A stretch of DNA of 64,000 nt from Acanthamoeba lenticulata. Its lineage: Eukaryota; Discosea; Longamoebia; Acanthamoebidae. This document shows positions 1 to 12,093 of the stretch, one piece after another. Within the stretch, counting starts at the first letter, position 1, and the number at the start of each line of letters is the position of its first letter. Location: the NCBI GenBank assembly GCA_002179805.1, contig NAVB01001751.1, positions 1 through 64,000 on the forward strand, given 5' to 3'. Below the pieces are notes generated by a model that was not told the DNA's origin, searched no databases, and was given only the letters and a program-made list of their open reading frames with translations. A program made the translations under genes and the position numbers.

Positions 1-3000
1 ATAAGATTACAGAATAGAGGATGGCAGCGCACCGGGTGTTGATGTAGTAGAAGACCTGGCAGAAGAACTGCTTGATGATCGAGTCAAACAGGTTGTACTT
101 GTGGAGCATCTCCAGATGTTCGCTGAGGATGGTGGTAAGGCCCGAGCTCGGAAGGGCGTTGCTCTTGTTCTTGCCGCTGCTCATCTTCGAGCCGCGATCC
201 CTTGGGTGCGACGGCCCACGCCGATCCCTCCTGCACCAGGAGGGAAGATGGGGCGGGAAACGACCACCACCCAACACGTTGGATGGGTTGGTTGGATGGA
301 AAGAACGAAAGAAATCGCGAGGTAAAGGGATGAAGTAAAAACGAAAGAGCGAAAACGAAAGCAAAGAGGCAAAAGAACGAAAACGACGTGGGATGCAGAA
401 AATGAAGCAAAGAGGAGGGCGGGCGAGGAGTCAGCCGAAAGAAATCCACAAACGCCACAGCAAAGAAAGCGTACCCAGCGATGGGCTGCAGGATGGCCGG
501 GACGATGACATCGTCGATGTGGGCGTAGATGTTCTTGAGGAAGGCCGAGTAGATCTCGAAGATGATGGTCTCCAGGTTGTGGAAGAAGATCGACACGGGA
601 TCATCGTCATCCTCATTGGCCTTGTTCGAGTCTCTGCAGAAGCCAAACGGACATGAGAAAACAAATCATTATTGTAATAAAAGATTTTATTTTTTATTTT
701 TATTTTTTTAAAAAAGAGGGCATCATACCGGAAGATGTAGATGCCGTTCTCGGGAATGTTGCCGCTGTTCTCGTCCTCGCTCGTGCCGACGTCGAGCTCG
801 AGCTGCTCGTGCAGATTCGTCGCGAAGGAGAGCCACTTGATCAGCGCCGCGTTGTCATCCGTCACCACCTGCTCGCCCACGCACACGTAAGAAAGGAGAC
901 CACAATTCCTTCGAGGAGGCTGGCTGAGGGAGGAGGAAGCGGGCGTGCCTTGTAGCCCTTCTTGATGGCGTCGAGAATCTTGGAAAGGAGTCGCTCATTA
1001 GGCGGATCGTTGAGCACGCCCCACTGGCTGAGCATCTTGCACATGTTCTGGGCCGACACGTGCACTCCGTCCTGTTCAAAGAAGACATTAACAAATTATC
1101 ATAATAATAGAAAAGAAAGATAATCTTCCAACTTGAAAAATGCACATACCCGGTATTTGCTGGCCATGCAGTAGATCTCGCGCTCGATGAGCTCATCCTC
1201 CTCCTTCTCCTGCTCGAAGGACTTGAGCTTCTTGCGCAGACTCTCGAGCTCCTTGCTTTCGGCGCCACCACTGCTCGCACTGCTGCTGCTGCTGCTGGCG
1301 CCGCCGGCCTTGCTCTTGGCGCGGTCGAGCTCCTGCTGCAGGCTCTCGAGCTTGTCGCGCGCTTCGCGGTTCTCCTTGGTGAGGGCTTTGACCTCGGCCT
1401 TCTGCTTGTCGAGTTGGCTCTTCAGCGACTCGACCGACTCGCCTCCGCTGCTGGCCCCGCCGCCGTTGGAGACGCCTCCCGCCTTTGAGACGAGCAGCTG
1501 GAGTTCGCTGATGCGCTTTTCCTTGTCCTCCACCTCCTTTTGGGCCTTCCTGAGCTTCTTTTTCGTCGACTCGAGCTCCTCCTCCAATTCATCTACACAC
1601 CAGAGGGGGGAGGAGATTCGTCAAAGAACGAAAACGAACGCGAAAACAAAGAGCGAAGAAATACCATTTGTTCCGCCCGAGGCACCTCCGGCGCTGTTCT
1701 TCTGTTGTTCGGAGAGAAGGGCGGTTAGGCGTTCGTTGTCATCAGCCTTTTGCTTGAGCTGCGAGCGCAGATCGGCCGCCTCGGTGTCGAGGCGGCGCGC
1801 CCGCTCAGCCGCGGCGTCGGCGTCCTGCCGGACGCGCGTGACCTCCTTCTCGCGCTCCGCCAACAGGCGCTCGCGCTCGGCGAGGAGCTGCTGCAGCTGC
1901 TGCACATGCTTATCGCCGTCGCCCTTGGCCCCCTCCGCGACTGCGGCGGCGGTGGCCAGTTCGCGCTCGCGCTGCTGGAGCAGGTCACGGGCCTCGCGGG
2001 CCTCCTGCTCCCGCGCGCGCAGCTGCTCGGCCTGCTCCGCGGCCGCCCGCTCCTTCGTGCGCAGCAATTCGTTTGCGTTTGCGATTTCCTTCTTCAGGCC
2101 CTCGGCCTCCTGGAGGCCAACAACAACAAGAGCCACGCGATAAATTTCAGATAATTTCGACGTGTGGCTGCTCCTCCCTTCTTGCTTTCTTAACTTTTTT
2201 GAAATTGAAAATAAAATTCTTTAAAGAATTCCCGAAAAATAAAATAGAAAAATAAAATAGAAAAAAAAAGGCCAGGTGGTAGTGCCTTTTGAGCAGACTC
2301 GAGTTCTCGTCGCAGAGACTCAATTTCCTTCCGGAGCTTGTCACTGTCGTCGCCCTTCTTGGGCGCTGCTTCGTGGTAACACGCCCGCGTGCGTGTGAGC
2401 AACGCTGCGCGCGTGACATGTGCCAAGACGACGAGGACAAGGACGAAGAGGAGGAATGGCGATACCGCTGTCAGTGGCCTTCTTGAGGGCGTCAAAGTCG
2501 TCCTTGAGCTGGAGGAAGAGGCGGTTCTTCTCCTTGAGCTCGGCCTCCTTGTCCTGCAGCTCCTTACGGAGGGTCTCGGCGTCCTTGCCCTCCTTGCTGC
2601 GGCTCTCCTTCAGCTCCCGGAACGACGTACTCGACAGCTTCTGCTCCACATCAGTTCATGTTAATTCTTTTTGATTATTAAAAAGAAGATCGTTTAACGT
2701 ACGAGCTCGGAGTCCTTCTTGCGGAGGTCGTCCTGGAGGTCCTTGATGGTCTTCTTGGCGTCATCGAGCTCCTTCCGAAGCTCGCTGTCGTCGCCACCGC
2801 CCTTGCCGGACTGCTTCTTGGCCTCGGCCAGCTCCTTCTTGAGCTGCTTGAGCTCCTGCTGCGAGCCGGTGGCCTTCATGGCCTTGTCGCGCACCGAGTC
2901 CTTGGCCTGGCCGAGCTCGTCCTTGAGCTTGCTCAGCTCCTTCTCGAGCTTGGCGATCTGCTTGTCCTTGGCCTTCTCCTCCTTCTGCGCCTTCTTGGAG

Positions 3001-3892
3001 CCCTTTAGGTCCACCTCGCTGCTGCTGCTCGCGGCCTTGCCCCGCGGGCTGACCGGCACCGCCGACCCGGACATCTCCTTCATGCCCTCGTCCTCGCTCT
3101 CATCTTCCTCTTCGGACTCCATCTCAGACTCGGACTCGGACATGTCGCCGAGCGTCGTGGCATCGTCGTCGGAGATGTCTGAGGCGTCGGTCTCCAGGCC
3201 GTACTCGACGCCGTCGATCTCGACCCCGTCCTTGCCCTCCTTCTTCTTGTCGGTGATCTTCTTCTTGTTGAAGTGCGTCCACTCCGAGTCGACATCAAAC
3301 TGTACAACGACAAAGACAACGATCATCAGTCAACGCCGCTTAAACGTCGCCTGAGGGTCGTCGTCAGGTACCTTGATGGACGGGCCACCGCGTGACGAGT
3401 CCTTGGAGGCCTTCTTGGAGGACTTCTTGTCCGTGTCGCCCAGGGCCAGCGTGACGGGGCCGTGGTGGCCGGCGGAGGCGTACTCGCCCAGTTCGATGGT
3501 GACCTTGCCCACCTCGCGCGGCTTCTTGCTGTCCTCCTGCACCACCAGCGTGCACGCCCAGAGAGGGCCGTGAGTGGTGTGGGCGGGAAGAGAAGAAGAT
3601 GGTAGAAGAGATGGGGAAAGAGACGAACCTCCCTGACTGTGAGCTCGAGCTTCTTGGTGTCGAATTTCTTGGATTTCTCATCCTGCGCCATGGTGGCAAC
3701 GATGGTGACCGTCTCGCCAAAGCTGACGAGGCCGCCCTTGGCGTCGACCTTCTTGGTCTGGCCACGATTCTTGCTCTTGGAACCGCGCTTCCATGCGATC
3801 GCGTAAGCCTTACCGTCACTCTCCGCTCCCAAATTGAAGGCGCTCTTGAGCGTGATGTTGAATCTGACCTTGATCTCGTTCTTCTTCCCCAT
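1..3892 (-). CDS. EEIG1/EHBP1-type C2 + coiled coil + DIL (dilute) domain protein, 3' end outside window
   Basis: The ATG is at 3892 (MGKKNEIKVRFNITLK). The first two exons (about 3892-3370) encode an N-terminal C2 domain of the EEIG1/EHBP1 type, a membrane- or scaffold-binding fold. A Lys/Glu-rich linker follows (exon from about 3299), then several hundred residues of heptad-like coiled coil over about 2950-1170. The last exons (about 1065-1) read as a DIL domain: segments such as NMCKMLSQWGVLNDPP, NLETIIFEIYSAFLKNIY and FFCQVFYYINTRCAAILY match the cargo-binding dilute domain of class V myosins and afadin. At least nine exons are visible with short A/T-rich introns. The stop codon lies beyond base 1. 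Inferred role: a motorless adaptor linking membranes to the actin or endocytic system. The C2 and DIL calls are firm; exact exon ends are approximate. Confidence 0.8.
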
Positions 3893-4158
3893 CTTTGTCA
3901 CCAATTTTTTAAAGAATTTCTTTCTTTGTCACAATCTGAGCAGCCACTCAGATACTTGACGCTCTTCTTCCGCAAGTGTGCTTCCTTCTCTCTCACAGAC
4001 GTCCTCCTTCTTCGCCCTCACGGCAGAACTCCCTTGCGAGAGCACTTCTGGTCGTCCTGGTCGAGTAGTCGACACCCCAAGAAAAAATGCCACAAGAAAT
4101 CATCCGATATAATGAAAGAAATAAAAATTAGAAATTAAACAAAAAACAATACACCAAC

Positions 4159-5232
4159 ATGATGAGTGGCGGATTGTCCTCGCTGAAGGCCGGCCCCACC
4201 TGCTTGATGGTGCTCTCGTCTGCTGGTTCCGTCGATATCACCGGCTACTCGGGTGCGAATTCGTCAGATGATTGTTCGTCACTGCAGTGTCCTCACTCAT
4301 GCGTGCTGCGCAGGGAGTGTGTCGGGCCAGTCAGTGCGAGAGGCCGTCGAGGTCCTGCGCGCCCAGTCGGTGCGCGTGGCCGTGGCCACCCCGAACGGGG
4401 CCGAAGCCGAGGTGCACGCCGACACCGACGAGACCACCAGCTGGCTTCGCGACCCGGCCAACCGCCAGCTCCTCGCGCAACCGCTCTCCCTGGCCGACCT
4501 TCTGCAGCAAGGTGCCCACCTGTTGTTCTTTTGTTGTGTTCTTTAGTGCTTCCACTTGACCACCAAAAACACAGACAACGTGATGGGCTACTGCGGGCTC
4601 GTCCTGCCGTCCTCGCTCGGCGGCGTGTCGGACCTGGCGCACGACTCGGCCCTGGGCAACCTCGTCAAGAAGTTCGTCGCGGCCAACAGTAAAGCATCCC
4701 CCCCCCCAACCCACCTCGCCCGCCGCGATCATCGTCCTGCTCTCGAGACTGACACGTCTAGTTGGAGGACAGAGCCCATCTGCGCCGTCGGGTACGGCGT
4801 GACGGGCCTCTGCAAGGCCTTTACCGACAGCGACAAGTGGTGCTTCGCCGGTTGGAACATGACCGCCGTACGTGGCCTCCTCTTTGCTCCTCAACTCTTT
4901 ACTCCTTGTTCACCTGGATCACGCGCGTAGATCTCCAACTTTGAGATCGCGAGGTACCCGTTCTTCGCCAAGCTGCCCCTCATCGTCGAGGACTTTGTCA
5001 AGGACCACGGCGGCTTCTACAACTGTACACACACCTCATGTTGTTGTTGATGATGATGATGACGCTATGATGGTCCAGTGAAGTTGACGACATGTGGTGT
5101 GCAGGCAGCGTGGTGGACGCCGTGCACGTGGTGGTCGACCGATGGCTCGTGACGGGCCAGAACGACGCCTCCACGGGCCTCGCCGTCCAGAACTTTGTCT
5201 GGCTGTGTCAGCGCGCCAGCGCCGCGTCCTGA
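4159..5232 (+). CDS. GATD1: GATD1-like DJ-1/PfpI (class I glutamine amidotransferase-like) protein
   Basis: Six exons give a protein of about 225 residues that follows animal GATD1 (PDDC1) from end to end: [61 protein letters not shown] and [16 protein letters not shown]. The fold is the flavodoxin-like DJ-1/PfpI domain. The Cys in PICAVGYG sits at the nucleophile-elbow position of the family. Biochemical function is not established for GATD1 even in animals, so none is assigned. The start is the first of two adjacent ATGs (4159 and 4162). The stop is TGA at 5230-5232. The gene converges on the LSD1-SRI gene with only about 115 bases between the stop codons. Confidence 0.85.
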
Positions 5233-5347
5233 CGCCCTTGTTCTTGTTCTTCTTGTTCTTCTTGTTCATCATCATTCTTCGTTGCCACATGGTCATTGAG
5301 CGGCCGTCGCGCAATACAAAAACAAACGCTATGCGCGCGTTGGGGGC

Positions 5348-8300
5348 TAGAGCTTGAGGGACTTGGCTTCGTAGACGCCCGGAAGCTTGTCCATGTACTC
5401 GTCCACGAACGAGATCAGCTTGTTCTTCACCTTTTCGTTCCACTTCAACTCGGCTGCATAGAAAAAAGAGGAAAAAGTTATGAGTCTTGGTCGGCTGGCC
5501 AAGGAGGAGGTTAAAAGGGGACAAACCGTTGCGCGCTTTCTTGCTGTTGCTGGCCTTCTTGACCAGGAGTCGTCTCTGCTCCTTCTCCACGATCAAGTGC
5601 GTCAGCTTCCGCGCCAGGTGCTTGAAGTCGTCTTTGCTCTTCACCTTGCCCTGTGCGACGCGGCGTCCCGTTCACGTGGTTAGCGCCATCTCCGCACAGC
5701 CATCGCCCACGCACACGAAAAAACAAAACAAAGAATGCAAAATAATAATAATGTAAAACAAAAAACACAAACACACAAACACACCTGATCGAGGTATTTC
5801 TTGAGGTATTTGACGACGTAGGCGCCGACGGTCTTGCGGAACTTCTTTTCGCTCGAGACCGGCTTGTCCGACTTGTCCTTGGCGTCTGCCTTGGGAGCGG
5901 CCGCTGGCGGCGGTGGTGATGACGCCGGCAGGCCAGCGGTTCGCGGCGGCGTGGCGATGGACGACGACGAAGTCGCCGCCACAGGAGCAGCGGCGGCGGC
6001 TTGCTGTGGCACGAGGCCCGCCCTGGCCAGGTTCTGCATGGCCTGATGCGGGTTCGGCACGCCAAAGGCTGCCCCGGCGGGCCCCGCCTGGTGGTGAGGG
6101 TGATGGTGGCCCATCATGCCGTAGGGCGATCCCGCCGGCTGCTGCTGCGGCGGCAGATGTGCGAGTCCGGCGGGCATGCCAGGCATGCCAGGCATGCGGA
6201 GGCCCGCTGGCAGCGCGCCGGGGCCGAGGTGCGGCGGGAGGCCCATCGGCGGGCCGAAGCCCGGCCCGGGCTTGAAGGCCGGCGCCCCGCCGGCGCCCGC
6301 CGGCTGGTGGTGCGGCATCCCGGGGGCGCCAAAGGGCGGGACGAGCCCGCCGGGCATGGCGCCGCGCGGCGGCTGGGCCATCGGCGACGGCGGAAGATGC
6401 ATCGCGCCGGGCCCGCGCGGGTGGGCTGCGTAGGGCGACGAGGCAGGCGGCGCGTGGTGGAACGGCGACACGCCGGCAGGGGCGCCGTAGGGCGAGGCAC
6501 CCGACGGCGTGGCGGGCAAGGAAGATGAGGCTGATGGTGTCGTGGTCGTTGATGATGCTGATGAAGAGGCGGAGGGAGGGAAGGCGTCCTCCCACCGGTA
6601 GACCTTGCGCGCTGGCTCGGTGGGCGGCGGCGACGAGCGCGGGGGCGTTTTCCGCTTATCCCACTGACTGTCGCTTCTGCGCTCGCGGTCCCGATCCCGG
6701 TCGCGGTCGTAGTCGCGGTCTCGCCGGTCGCGGTCACTGTCCCTGTCGCGGTCCCGGTCTCGATCGCGGCTTCGGTCGTAATCCCGGTCTCGATCGCGGT
6801 CGCGGTCGTAGTCACGGTCTCGTCGATCGCGATCGCTGTCCCGGTCCCGATCCCGGTGCCGATCGCCACTGTCGTAGTCTCGGTCTCGGTCCCGGTCCCG
6901 GTCGCGATCGCGGCGATCGTCATCATGGCTGCCGGACGCTGTCGTGGCCTTTTTCTTGAAACGGGGCATGGCGCCCAGGCTCAGCCCGGCGGTCTTGCGG
7001 CCCTTGGACTCGAGCGCCGCCGCCCCCTTGCGCTTGTTCGCCGTCGCTGCCACCTGAGCCACGGTCTCCTCCGTCTCCAGCGGGCCGCTCCACGCCCTGT
7101 GCCGTCCCCATCAGTCATCAGACCCCATGATGATCGCTACAAGGCTCAACCAGAGAGACGACGACGCACCGGTCGATGCGGCCGGCTTCGCGCAAGCCGC
7201 TCAGGTAGGCGCCGGCCACAGTGGCCGGGTGCTCGCGCTGGGTAGCCTCACCCGCAAAGAAGAGGCGCAGCGACACCGGGCGGGCCAGCATGTCATAGTC
7301 GTCGCCTGTTCCGCCGACCACATAGCCCACGTCAGCAGCCCTCTTAAGTGGACCCAATCCGGAAAGGACGAGCGGGACTGTACCGGAGGCGTCGACGGAC
7401 ACGAACGAGTAGGAACCGCGCGCAAAGGGGTCGTCGTGCCAGCGCGTGATGACGTGGCCGACGGGGTCTGGGCAGTCTGGGTAGACCCGCCGCAGCTTGC
7501 TCATGGCCCGCGCCACGATCTCGTCGTCGTTGCGCTGCTCGTGCGTGTAAGCCGAGCCGCCGGCCACGAGCGCTAGAAGGATGGGCTTGCCCATGCACCG
7601 GTGCATGTTGTTGTAAATGAAGCAGTCGCCCCTGTAGGAGGAGAAGACCACAGGCGCGTGAGTTCAACGATCAATTAGAGGAGGATCAGGACGGGCTGGG
7701 CGAGGTACCGCTGGTCGAGATCGTCGTCACAGACACCAAAGTAGTCCTTGGTGTCGTCCCAGAAGACCGAGGGGAAGAGCAACCCGACCTTGTTCAGGTT
7801 GCCGAATCCCATCCGGTTGATGACGTCCACCTTCCAGCCCGGCAGCGGCGGGTTGAAGTCCAACCTTGTGTTGGTGATGGTGATGTTGTTCAGTCAGAGG
7901 AAAGGCTCTCGCGCCACCTTTAGGTACGTACCCTTGCTTGAGCACGCCGAGCGGGAGCGTGACCAGGGCGATGTCCGCCTCGAAGGCCTCCCCGTTGGTG
8001 GTCGTCACCTGCACGCGCACGGGTCAGGTCAGGTCAGGCACGGCCGCCAGACCAGCGCGAGACCATCGCTGCGGACGCACCTTGACCCCATCGTCGTCGT
8101 AGTGGAGCGCCTGGACCGGGTGGCCGTAGCGAATGTCCAGACCGTCAGCGAGCTTCTGCAGGACCGTGCCGTAGCCCCGCCGGAGGAGGCAATGGTGGCC
8201 CTCAAAGTCGTACTGGTCGTCCTGGTCCCAGTGGCGCAGCGAGATGTCGGCCAGTTCGGCCGCGCAGGCGTACTCCAAGTTGGCTACATGCCAGTTGAAC

Positions 8301-10572
8301 GTCGACTGCTCGAGCGGCGTGTAATCGGCGTACAGCTTCTGCGCGGGCGCCACAGAGGCGTGCTTAGCATTCCAACGCGGACTACGAGGGTGGCCGACGA
8401 GGATCGGGGGGCAAGAGGGGAAGGGCACCTGCTCATGAAGGACGTGGTCGATGGCGCGCCCGAGCGAAGTGCGATCGACGATTTTGTTCTGTTCTGCAGA
8501 GGCCGCGGAGGAGGCAGAGGATCCCGAGAGGGCGAGCGACACCAGGCGCTTCTTGGTGGGCGGAGGCGATGACGCGCGAGCGTCCCTCGTGCTGGGCGGC
8601 CTCTTGCCAGAGGTGGCGGTGGATGACGCCGTTGTCTCCTCCTTCACGCCAGCAGAGGGTGCGGTGGTCGAGTCGTCGCCCATGAGCTCTGCATAGAACG
8701 AGGCAACGGCCTCAGCTTTTTGCTGTCCCTCGAGCTCGGTCTTCACCTCCACATTGGTCGCTGTCGCAGAGTCGAGGCCGGGCTCGGGCTTGACCTCTGC
8801 GTTGGCATTGGTTTCGGCGTCGTCCGACTGGTCTGTGGGAACGTTGAAGTCGGCCAGGTCAGTGTCCAACGAGGTGGGTACCGCCATGTCGTCGTTGTCC
8901 TGCTCCTTCTCCTTCTCCTTGTTGACCGCTTGCGTCATCGGGGCCGAGTTGGCCTCCGCCTCAACGTCCATCTCGGCAGCGCCAGATTGGTCTTTAGGTT
9001 TCGCCTCGTTCTCGCCCTCTTCGTCCTCCTTCTTGACCGTCGAGTCATGCGCTTTGGCGGGCTCAGCTTCATCGCGCTGGGGCGGCAGAATGATGGGAAG
9101 CTTCTTCTCCTCCTTGACAAAGGCCGCTTTGCCAAAGAGGGCGGCGGTGTCCTTTTCCTCGCGCATCAGGTCCCAGTAGGCCACCTGGAGCAGGGCCGGC
9201 GTCGTCAAACGCGAGGCAAGACAGCAGACGGCCAATAATGGAGATCATCACGAGGTACCTTGTTGGTGAGCCGGAGTACGTCGTTAAAGTCCTTCTCCAC
9301 CTTCTCGTCGACGTCGGCCGGGGGCACAGTGCCGGCCGCAGTATACAGCGGGCAGCCGCTCTCCAGGATGTGCACCTCCTCACGCACCTGCTTGATCAAG
9401 TTGTACACGGGATTTCCGATCGTGCCTAAATGTAAAGCAAAGAGAAGGTGAATGAAAGAAGGGGGGGGGGAGGTTGAATGTTATCAATCAATAATTGATA
9501 ACGATGAAACAAACGCGCAAGAAACGCTTCAACAAGCTGTTGGTCGGGAGTACCGGTGACGACCATGGCACCGAGGTCAATCTCCCCGCCCAGGGAAGCA
9601 TCCGTGTTGACTCGCCCTCCCACGCGGTCCCTCGCCTCCAAAACCGTGACTCTGCGCGTTGGGACGCGAGGTCAAACGACTGCTGGGCGAGTAGAGTAAA
9701 ACAAAACAAAACAAAAATAATAAGAATAATAAAACAGTAGCAGTGTTGTACTGATAGCCGAGGTGATGAAGATGTTTGGCTGCTGCTAGGCCAGCCGCAC
9801 CAGCTCCCAGTACGAGAACCTTTTCCTTGTTCCATTCTTTCCGTGGATTGTCAAAGACGCCCGTGTTGATGTAGCCATAGCGCGTTAGGAAGTCGTGGGC
9901 CAGCTTGGCTGTAGGAGCGTGCTTGGCCTGCGTTGTATCGAAGAGGTCAGGTAAGTGTCGTCGTTGGTTAAAACAAACAAATAAAAATAGTAAAATAAAA
10001 GGCTTGTTTGCCCGTACTCGAAGACCCTTGATGGCTTCGGCGCGGGTGAGGTACTCATGCGGGTTCTTGAGCCACTTGCAGAGGACCGAGTTCCTCACCA
10101 CCACATAGGCCGCTGGATCAGTTGCGGTGACGGCGGGCAGCTCGCGCTTCTCGCGCCACGACAGCGCCGCGGGTGGCAGGCCCACCTGCGCTGCAGCGTC
10201 TGCAAAGCGCCACACACACATGCGTCAGCTGAGAAACGAATGACTGAGGCCGGAAAGTCTAGAAGGCTAATCTGACCCTGCTCTTTGCTGTACTCGTCTC
10301 TCGCTCTGCGGTCTTCATCGAAGTCCTCCACTACATCAAGGCCAGCGAGCTCGCGCTGCAGCTTCTTGGCTTGGCGGTTACGCAGGCGCCGTTGATAAGA
10401 GAGGCCCTTCTCCTTCTTCTGCTCGCGAGCAGATCGATCGCGCGGTCCATACTCGGAAACGTCTGTTTGTTTGCGCGCGATGCACACCTAATTACAATAC
10501 AGAACCCTGGTGACTGAATGGGAAAATAGAAATTGTACATTCAGTGTCCATCTGCGTCACGCTTCCATTCAT
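5348..10572 (-). CDS. KDM1: SWIRM + flavin amine oxidase (LSD1/KDM1 type) joined to Arg-Asp repeat and SRI domain
   Basis: The proposed start is ATG 10572 (10551 is in frame); a 34-base first exon splices in frame to the exon from 10462. Order: basic N-terminus; SWIRM domain (about 10199-9850, NSVLCKWLKNPHEYLTRAEA); FAD-binding amine oxidase (VLVLGAGAAGLAAAKHL, VTVLEARDRVGGRVNTD, DLGAMVVTG, LRHWDQDDQYDFEG, LVTLPLGVLKQG, MGFGNLNKVGL with the flavin-contacting Lys, LFFAGEATQREHPATVAGAY). In LSD1 this oxidises methyl-lysine, classically H3K4me1/2. The place of the LSD1 tower hairpin is taken by a long Glu/Lys/Ala/Thr-rich insert (about 9130-8480). After GLREAGRID the frame passes a phase-matched GT-AG intron (about 7175-7095) into Ala/Lys sequence, an RD repeat, a Pro/Gly/Ala/Met linker and a C-terminal SRI domain (5880-5348; VVKYLKKYLDQ, DDFKHLARKLTHLIVEKE, FVDEYMDKLPGVYEAKS). 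SRI in SETD2/Set2 binds phosphorylated Pol II CTD. No ATG opens the SRI part separately except an internal one near 6968. The fusion is inferred; both domain calls are firm. Confidence 0.8.
6675..6921 (-). repeat. Arg-Asp (RD/YD) dipeptide repeat coding tract
   Basis: An in-frame tract of cgg/gat-type hexanucleotide repeats encodes about 80 residues of alternating Arg and Asp with occasional Tyr, Ser and His. Such RD/RS-like mixed-charge tracts are typical of nuclear, splicing-associated proteins. It lies between the amine oxidase and SRI parts of the KDM1-like gene and is the likeliest spot for replication slippage in this window. Confidence 0.9.
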
Positions 10573-11027
10573 CTTAAGCTGTATGCCCCGTTGTAATTCG
10601 CAAACGGCAACTCAGCGACACGAACGCTGCCGCGATCTCTCCCAATGCTGCGCCCGGGCACAGAAAGAACTGAACAAAAAAGAAAAAAGAAAAGGCGAAT
10701 TGCAATTTATTCGTTCCGGGCACACCACACGCTCGTCGTGCCGTGCGCCACGAAAACACGGTGCTGCCACAGCCGACTCTTGTCCGCGGTGCACCTGCTG
10801 ACCCAGAAGAAGACAATAAAACGACACGGAGCGCCTGCCTAACGCAACGTGTGCTTCCGTAGGCACGCACCAAGGGCTCCCTTCCCAGATCTGCCTGAAG
10901 TGCAAAAGCCGGACAAGCCACATTTTCTTGTGCTTTTTCCACAGCGCACAACACTGAAGAGACTTCTCTGTCGTCGTCGCATACAGCTCTTGCCTGCATC
11001 TCGTGTCTGGCCGGAGACCCTGGAAGA
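10573..11027. other. Divergent intergenic region, KDM1-like / calcium sensor
   Basis: About 455 bases lie between two divergent start codons. Open frames on both strands here are short, lack family resemblance and show no GC-rich third positions. It probably holds both promoters and 5' UTRs. I see no specific element I would name. Confidence 0.5.
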
Positions 11028-11764
11028 ATGGGTAATTCGCAAGCTGGCAACACGCTGAGGAAGGATGAGTTGGACAAGCTCAACGAGCAAACTCATTGTG
11101 CGTCCGCAGCCTCGCTTTTGATACTTTTCTCGCTCTCAAGTGTCGATGCTGACTTTTGACTATTCTTTGATCTAGTTGATCAAAAGGAGCTAAGCGCAAT
11201 GTACAAACAATTCCGAAAGGAGACGCCGCAAGGAGTCATCAGCAAAACAGAATTTAAAGAGGTGATGAAGCAAATGGGCGTTGTGGACAACTTCCTCCAA
11301 GACCTCATCTTCAACGTGTTCGACACCAACAAGGATAGTACGATCAATTTCCAAGAGTTCGTCGCTGCCCTCTCAGTGATGACGCGAGGCACGCCTGACG
11401 AGAAGCTGGAGTGTACGCCTCCTCCCTCGCCTTGCCCGGGACTCCTTCCCTGACCAAGCAATGAGCTGATGATGCTAACGCCGCCACTCTTGGCTCTCCC
11501 GTAGTCGCCTTCCAAATGTTCGACGTGCACGGCGCTGGCGCCATCACCAAGGAGGACGTGACGAAGGTGCTCGACTCGTTCTACAAGCTGGTTGGTCCCT
11601 TGGTGACCTTCTCGGGCAAGAAGTACGATTCGCACGAGCAGCTTGTGGAAGAGTTCTTTGAGCAGATGGACACGAACGGCACCGGCCGCATCACCATCAA
11701 GGAGTACAAGGAGGGCGCCATGAAGAACCCCGACATCATCCAGGGTCTCAAGCTCTTCTCCTGA
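11028..11764 (+). CDS. NCS/recoverin-type EF-hand calcium sensor, N-myristoylation signal
   Basis: Three exons encode about 190 residues. The start MGNSQAGNTLRKDELDKL carries Gly2 and fits an N-myristoylation signal. EF-hand loops visible in order: DTNKDSTINFQE (canonical), DVHGAGAITKED (degenerate: Ala at loop position 5, Asp at 12) and DTNGTGRITIKE (canonical ends). The first, N-terminal hand is non-canonical, as in neuronal calcium sensor and calcineurin B proteins. ALSVMTRGTPDEKL matches the frequenin/NCS-1 inter-hand segment closely. Expected role: Ca2+-dependent membrane-associated regulator of a kinase or phosphatase partner. Calcineurin B is the main alternative; the NCS-like spacing and N-terminus favour NCS. 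Stop TGA at 11764, just before a (GT)n run. Confidence 0.85.
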
Positions 11765-12093
11765 GCTCGTGTGTGTGTGTGTGTGCCGACGTGCACAGTG
11801 ACGGTGGCGTGGGTCGAGCGTACACAGAGGGTGACTACTGGCCCTCTAGTGTTGTTTTAGTAGTTAGTTGTACAAAAGTTTTGTGGACTTAGACGTCCAC
11901 AGCTTGTCCCCACACGACCGCGCTGCTCGAAGAGCAAACCCCCAGGTTGTAGCGCCGTCGCCATTCGTCTTGGTTGTGTGTTGCTTTACTGTCGACAAAA
12001 GGTCCAACGCTGTCGCTAACGGTCTCATTCCGGCGCAACACAGAAGAAATCAAAAACAAAAAATAACATTCCTCGCATCCGGTACTCCTCTGC
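11765..12093. other. Intergenic region with short (GT)n run
   Basis: About 330 bases between two same-strand genes. It starts with a (GT)n microsatellite near 11768-11783 in the 3' flank of the calcium sensor; the rest should be the promoter of the ankyrin gene. No recognised element. Confidence 0.45.

Noticed and set aside
1187..2143. Long plus-strand frames rich in Ser/Arg/Leu opposite the coiled coil
   Set aside because: Antisense shadows of Glu/Lys-rich codons on the minus strand.
5680..7062. A separate gene for the RD-repeat/SRI protein starting at the frame's upstream end
   Set aside because: The frame opens with GTG, not ATG; the only ATG (near 6968) lies inside it and would discard coding-looking sequence. 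The upstream intron fits in phase with the amine oxidase.
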